In this document: positions 22,927 to 23,989 of the stretch, in pieces
Layout: each line of letters starts with the position of its first letter
Position numbering within the stretch: the first letter of the stretch is position 1
From: JBDSGC01 sp046594105
GTDB taxonomy: Bacteria; Acidobacteriota; Thermoanaerobaculia; Gp7-AA8
Length of the DNA stretch: 23,989 bases
Direction of reading: 5' to 3'
Assembly (NCBI GenBank): GCA_046594105.1
Contig: JBKJQB010000044.1
Span: 1-23,989 of the forward strand
Position numbers and translations under genes: made by a program
Notes under the pieces: generated by a model
Database searches by the model: none
What the model was told of the DNA's origin: nothing
What the model saw: only the letters and a program-made list of their open reading frames with translations

Positions 22927-23989
22927 TCACTTCACCGCACGCTGCTTCTTCTTCACGTTGATGGCGGCGGGTGTGTCGCGCACGGCTTGCGGCTCGAATC
23001 GATCGGCCGTCCGGTTGAGCAACTTTGCCACACCGCGCTCGTGGGTATGCTCGCGGTCCTCGCAGCGGTCGCATTCATGGTTGCCGGACGGGACGTCATC
23101 CCAGCGTCCGATGACCCCTTCGAAGTTCCGGTAGACCACCGAGTCGCCATAGTTGCCGATGATGTAGTTCGGCATGAGCGGGATCTTTCCACCGCCGCCG
23201 GGTGCATCCATCACGAACTGCGGTACGGCTAGTCCGGAGGTGTGACCTCGCAGGAACTCGATGATCTCGATCCCCTCGCCGACCGACGTACGGAAATGTT
23301 CGGCTCCCATGACCTGATCGCAGAGATAGAGGTAATACGGACGGACGCGGATCTTCATCAGGCCCTGCACGAGGTCGCGCATGATGTAGGGACAGTCGTT
23401 GACGCCGCGCAGCAGGACGGCCTGGTTGTTCACCGGAATGCCGGCCCGGAGCAGGCGATCGCAGGCGCGCGCCGATTCCGGAGTGATCTCGTTGGGGTGG
23501 TTGAAGTGCGTGTTGATCCAGATCGGGTGGTACTTCTCCAGCATGGCGCACATCTCTTCGTCGATGCGCTGGGGCAGAAAGACGGGCACCCGGGATCCGA
23601 ACCGGATGATTTCCACATGTGGAATGGCCCGCAGCCCTGCCAGGATTTTCTCGAGGTAGTGGAGCGAGAGCGAGAGCGGGTCTCCCCCTGACACGATGAC
23701 GTCGCGGATCTCCGGATGTGCGGCGACGTATTCGATCATCGCTTCGATTTTGCGCTGACCGGTGGTGCCGTCCTCGTCCACCCACTTGCGCTTGCGGGTG
23801 CAGTAGCGGCAGTACAGCGGACAGTACGAGGTCACCAGGAAGAGGCAACGATCGGGATAGCGATGAACGATGCCGGTGACCGGCGAGTCGCCCTCTTCGT
23901 TGAGCGGGTCCCAGGTCAGCTCGCCCGGGTTGAGCAGTTCGTCCGCGGTGGGAACCGACTGAGCCCGCAGCGGATCGAGCGGGTTGTCG
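22927..23989 (-). CDS. kamA: Lysine 2,3-aminomutase (KamA), N-terminus beyond the window edge
   Basis: This radical-SAM, PLP-dependent enzyme converts L-lysine to L-beta-lysine. The reading frame is open to the window end; 353 residues are visible and about 70 N-terminal ones are missing. The [4Fe-4S]/SAM motif is CPLYCRYCTRKR (visible residues 56-67). Substrate-binding D occurs in CDQVMGAEHFR, and the PLP lysine lies in VMDAPGGGGKIPLMPNYI. The C-terminal zinc-type cysteines in HECDRCEDREH match true KamA, which argues against the shorter EpmB form. A lysine-rich tail ends the protein. Internal GTG at 23835 is not the start, because conserved sequence (VTGIVHRYPDRCLFL) continues upstream. It precedes the tandem ligase by 37 nt. 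Confidence 0.94.
   Translation of the reverse strand, partial: DNPLDPLRAQSVPTADELLNPGELTWDPLNEEGDSPVTGIVHRYPDRCLFLVTSYCPLYCRYCTRKRKWVDEDGTTGQRKIEAMIEYVAAHPEIRDVIVSGGDPLSLSLHYLEKILAGLRAIPHVEIIRFGSRVPVFLPQRIDEEMCAMLEKYHPIWINTHFNHPNEITPESARACDRLLRAGIPVNNQAVLLRGVNDCPYIMRDLVQGLMKIRVRPYYLYLCDQVMGAEHFRTSVGEGIEIIEFLRGHTSGLAVPQFVMDAPGGGGKIPLMPNYIIGNYGDSVVYRNFEGVIGRWDDVPSGNHECDRCEDREHTHERGVAKLLNRTADRFEPQAVRDTPAAINVKKKQRAVK

Overview
The window reads as a compact, GC-rich bacterial chromosome segment with a Gram-negative type envelope (MlaE/MlaF lipid-transport parts, a lipoprotein, secreted proteins). I see no phage genes, transposase gene, CRISPR array, tRNA or rRNA. The mix of a CobA-HemD fusion, a urate-hydroxylase-type membrane domain without cytochrome c, and a C-terminal beta-rich 'LPLIGS...W.SDLTLHNP' module suggests Acidobacteriota (Thermoanaerobaculia-like). 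That is an inference from gene flavour only, with low-to-moderate confidence.

Left part (1-5305). A minus-strand run reads short-chain dehydrogenase, alanine racemase (alr), MlaE-type permease, MlaF-type ATPase. The genes overlap, and a 22-bp perfect hairpin lies downstream. Divergently, a PuuD-like membrane protein has a clear Shine-Dalgarno and a textbook intrinsic terminator. A PhzF-family gene starts only 11 nt after that terminator.

Middle part (5306-10878). A dGTPase-like HD hydrolase (dgt) is followed by about 450 bp without genes. That gap holds a large nested inverted-repeat element and the terminator of an HU-type DNA-binding protein gene, which has its own strong promoter. Then come fmt and rsmB on the minus strand (ATGA-coupled), a small lipoprotein gene upstream of fmt, and a divergent secreted TPR-like protein.

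Right part (10900-23989). One unbroken minus-strand run, mostly joined by ATGA/TTGA stop-start overlaps, reads: lysine 2,3-aminomutase (kamA, cut by the window edge), a two-domain ATP-grasp ligase, a GNAT acetyltransferase, a CcsA/HemX-type membrane protein, hemA, hemC, a cobA-hemD fusion, a SAM methyltransferase, a very large GT-C-like membrane protein with an extracytoplasmic tail, and a 4'-phosphopantetheinyl transferase. The central block makes uroporphyrinogen III and precorrin-2 from glutamyl-tRNA; hemB and hemL are not in view.

The best candidate for an undescribed system is kamA + tandem ATP-grasp + GNAT. Together these could make beta-lysine, ligate it by one or two amide bonds and acetylate it. 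This is inferred from family chemistry and gene order; the product is unknown.
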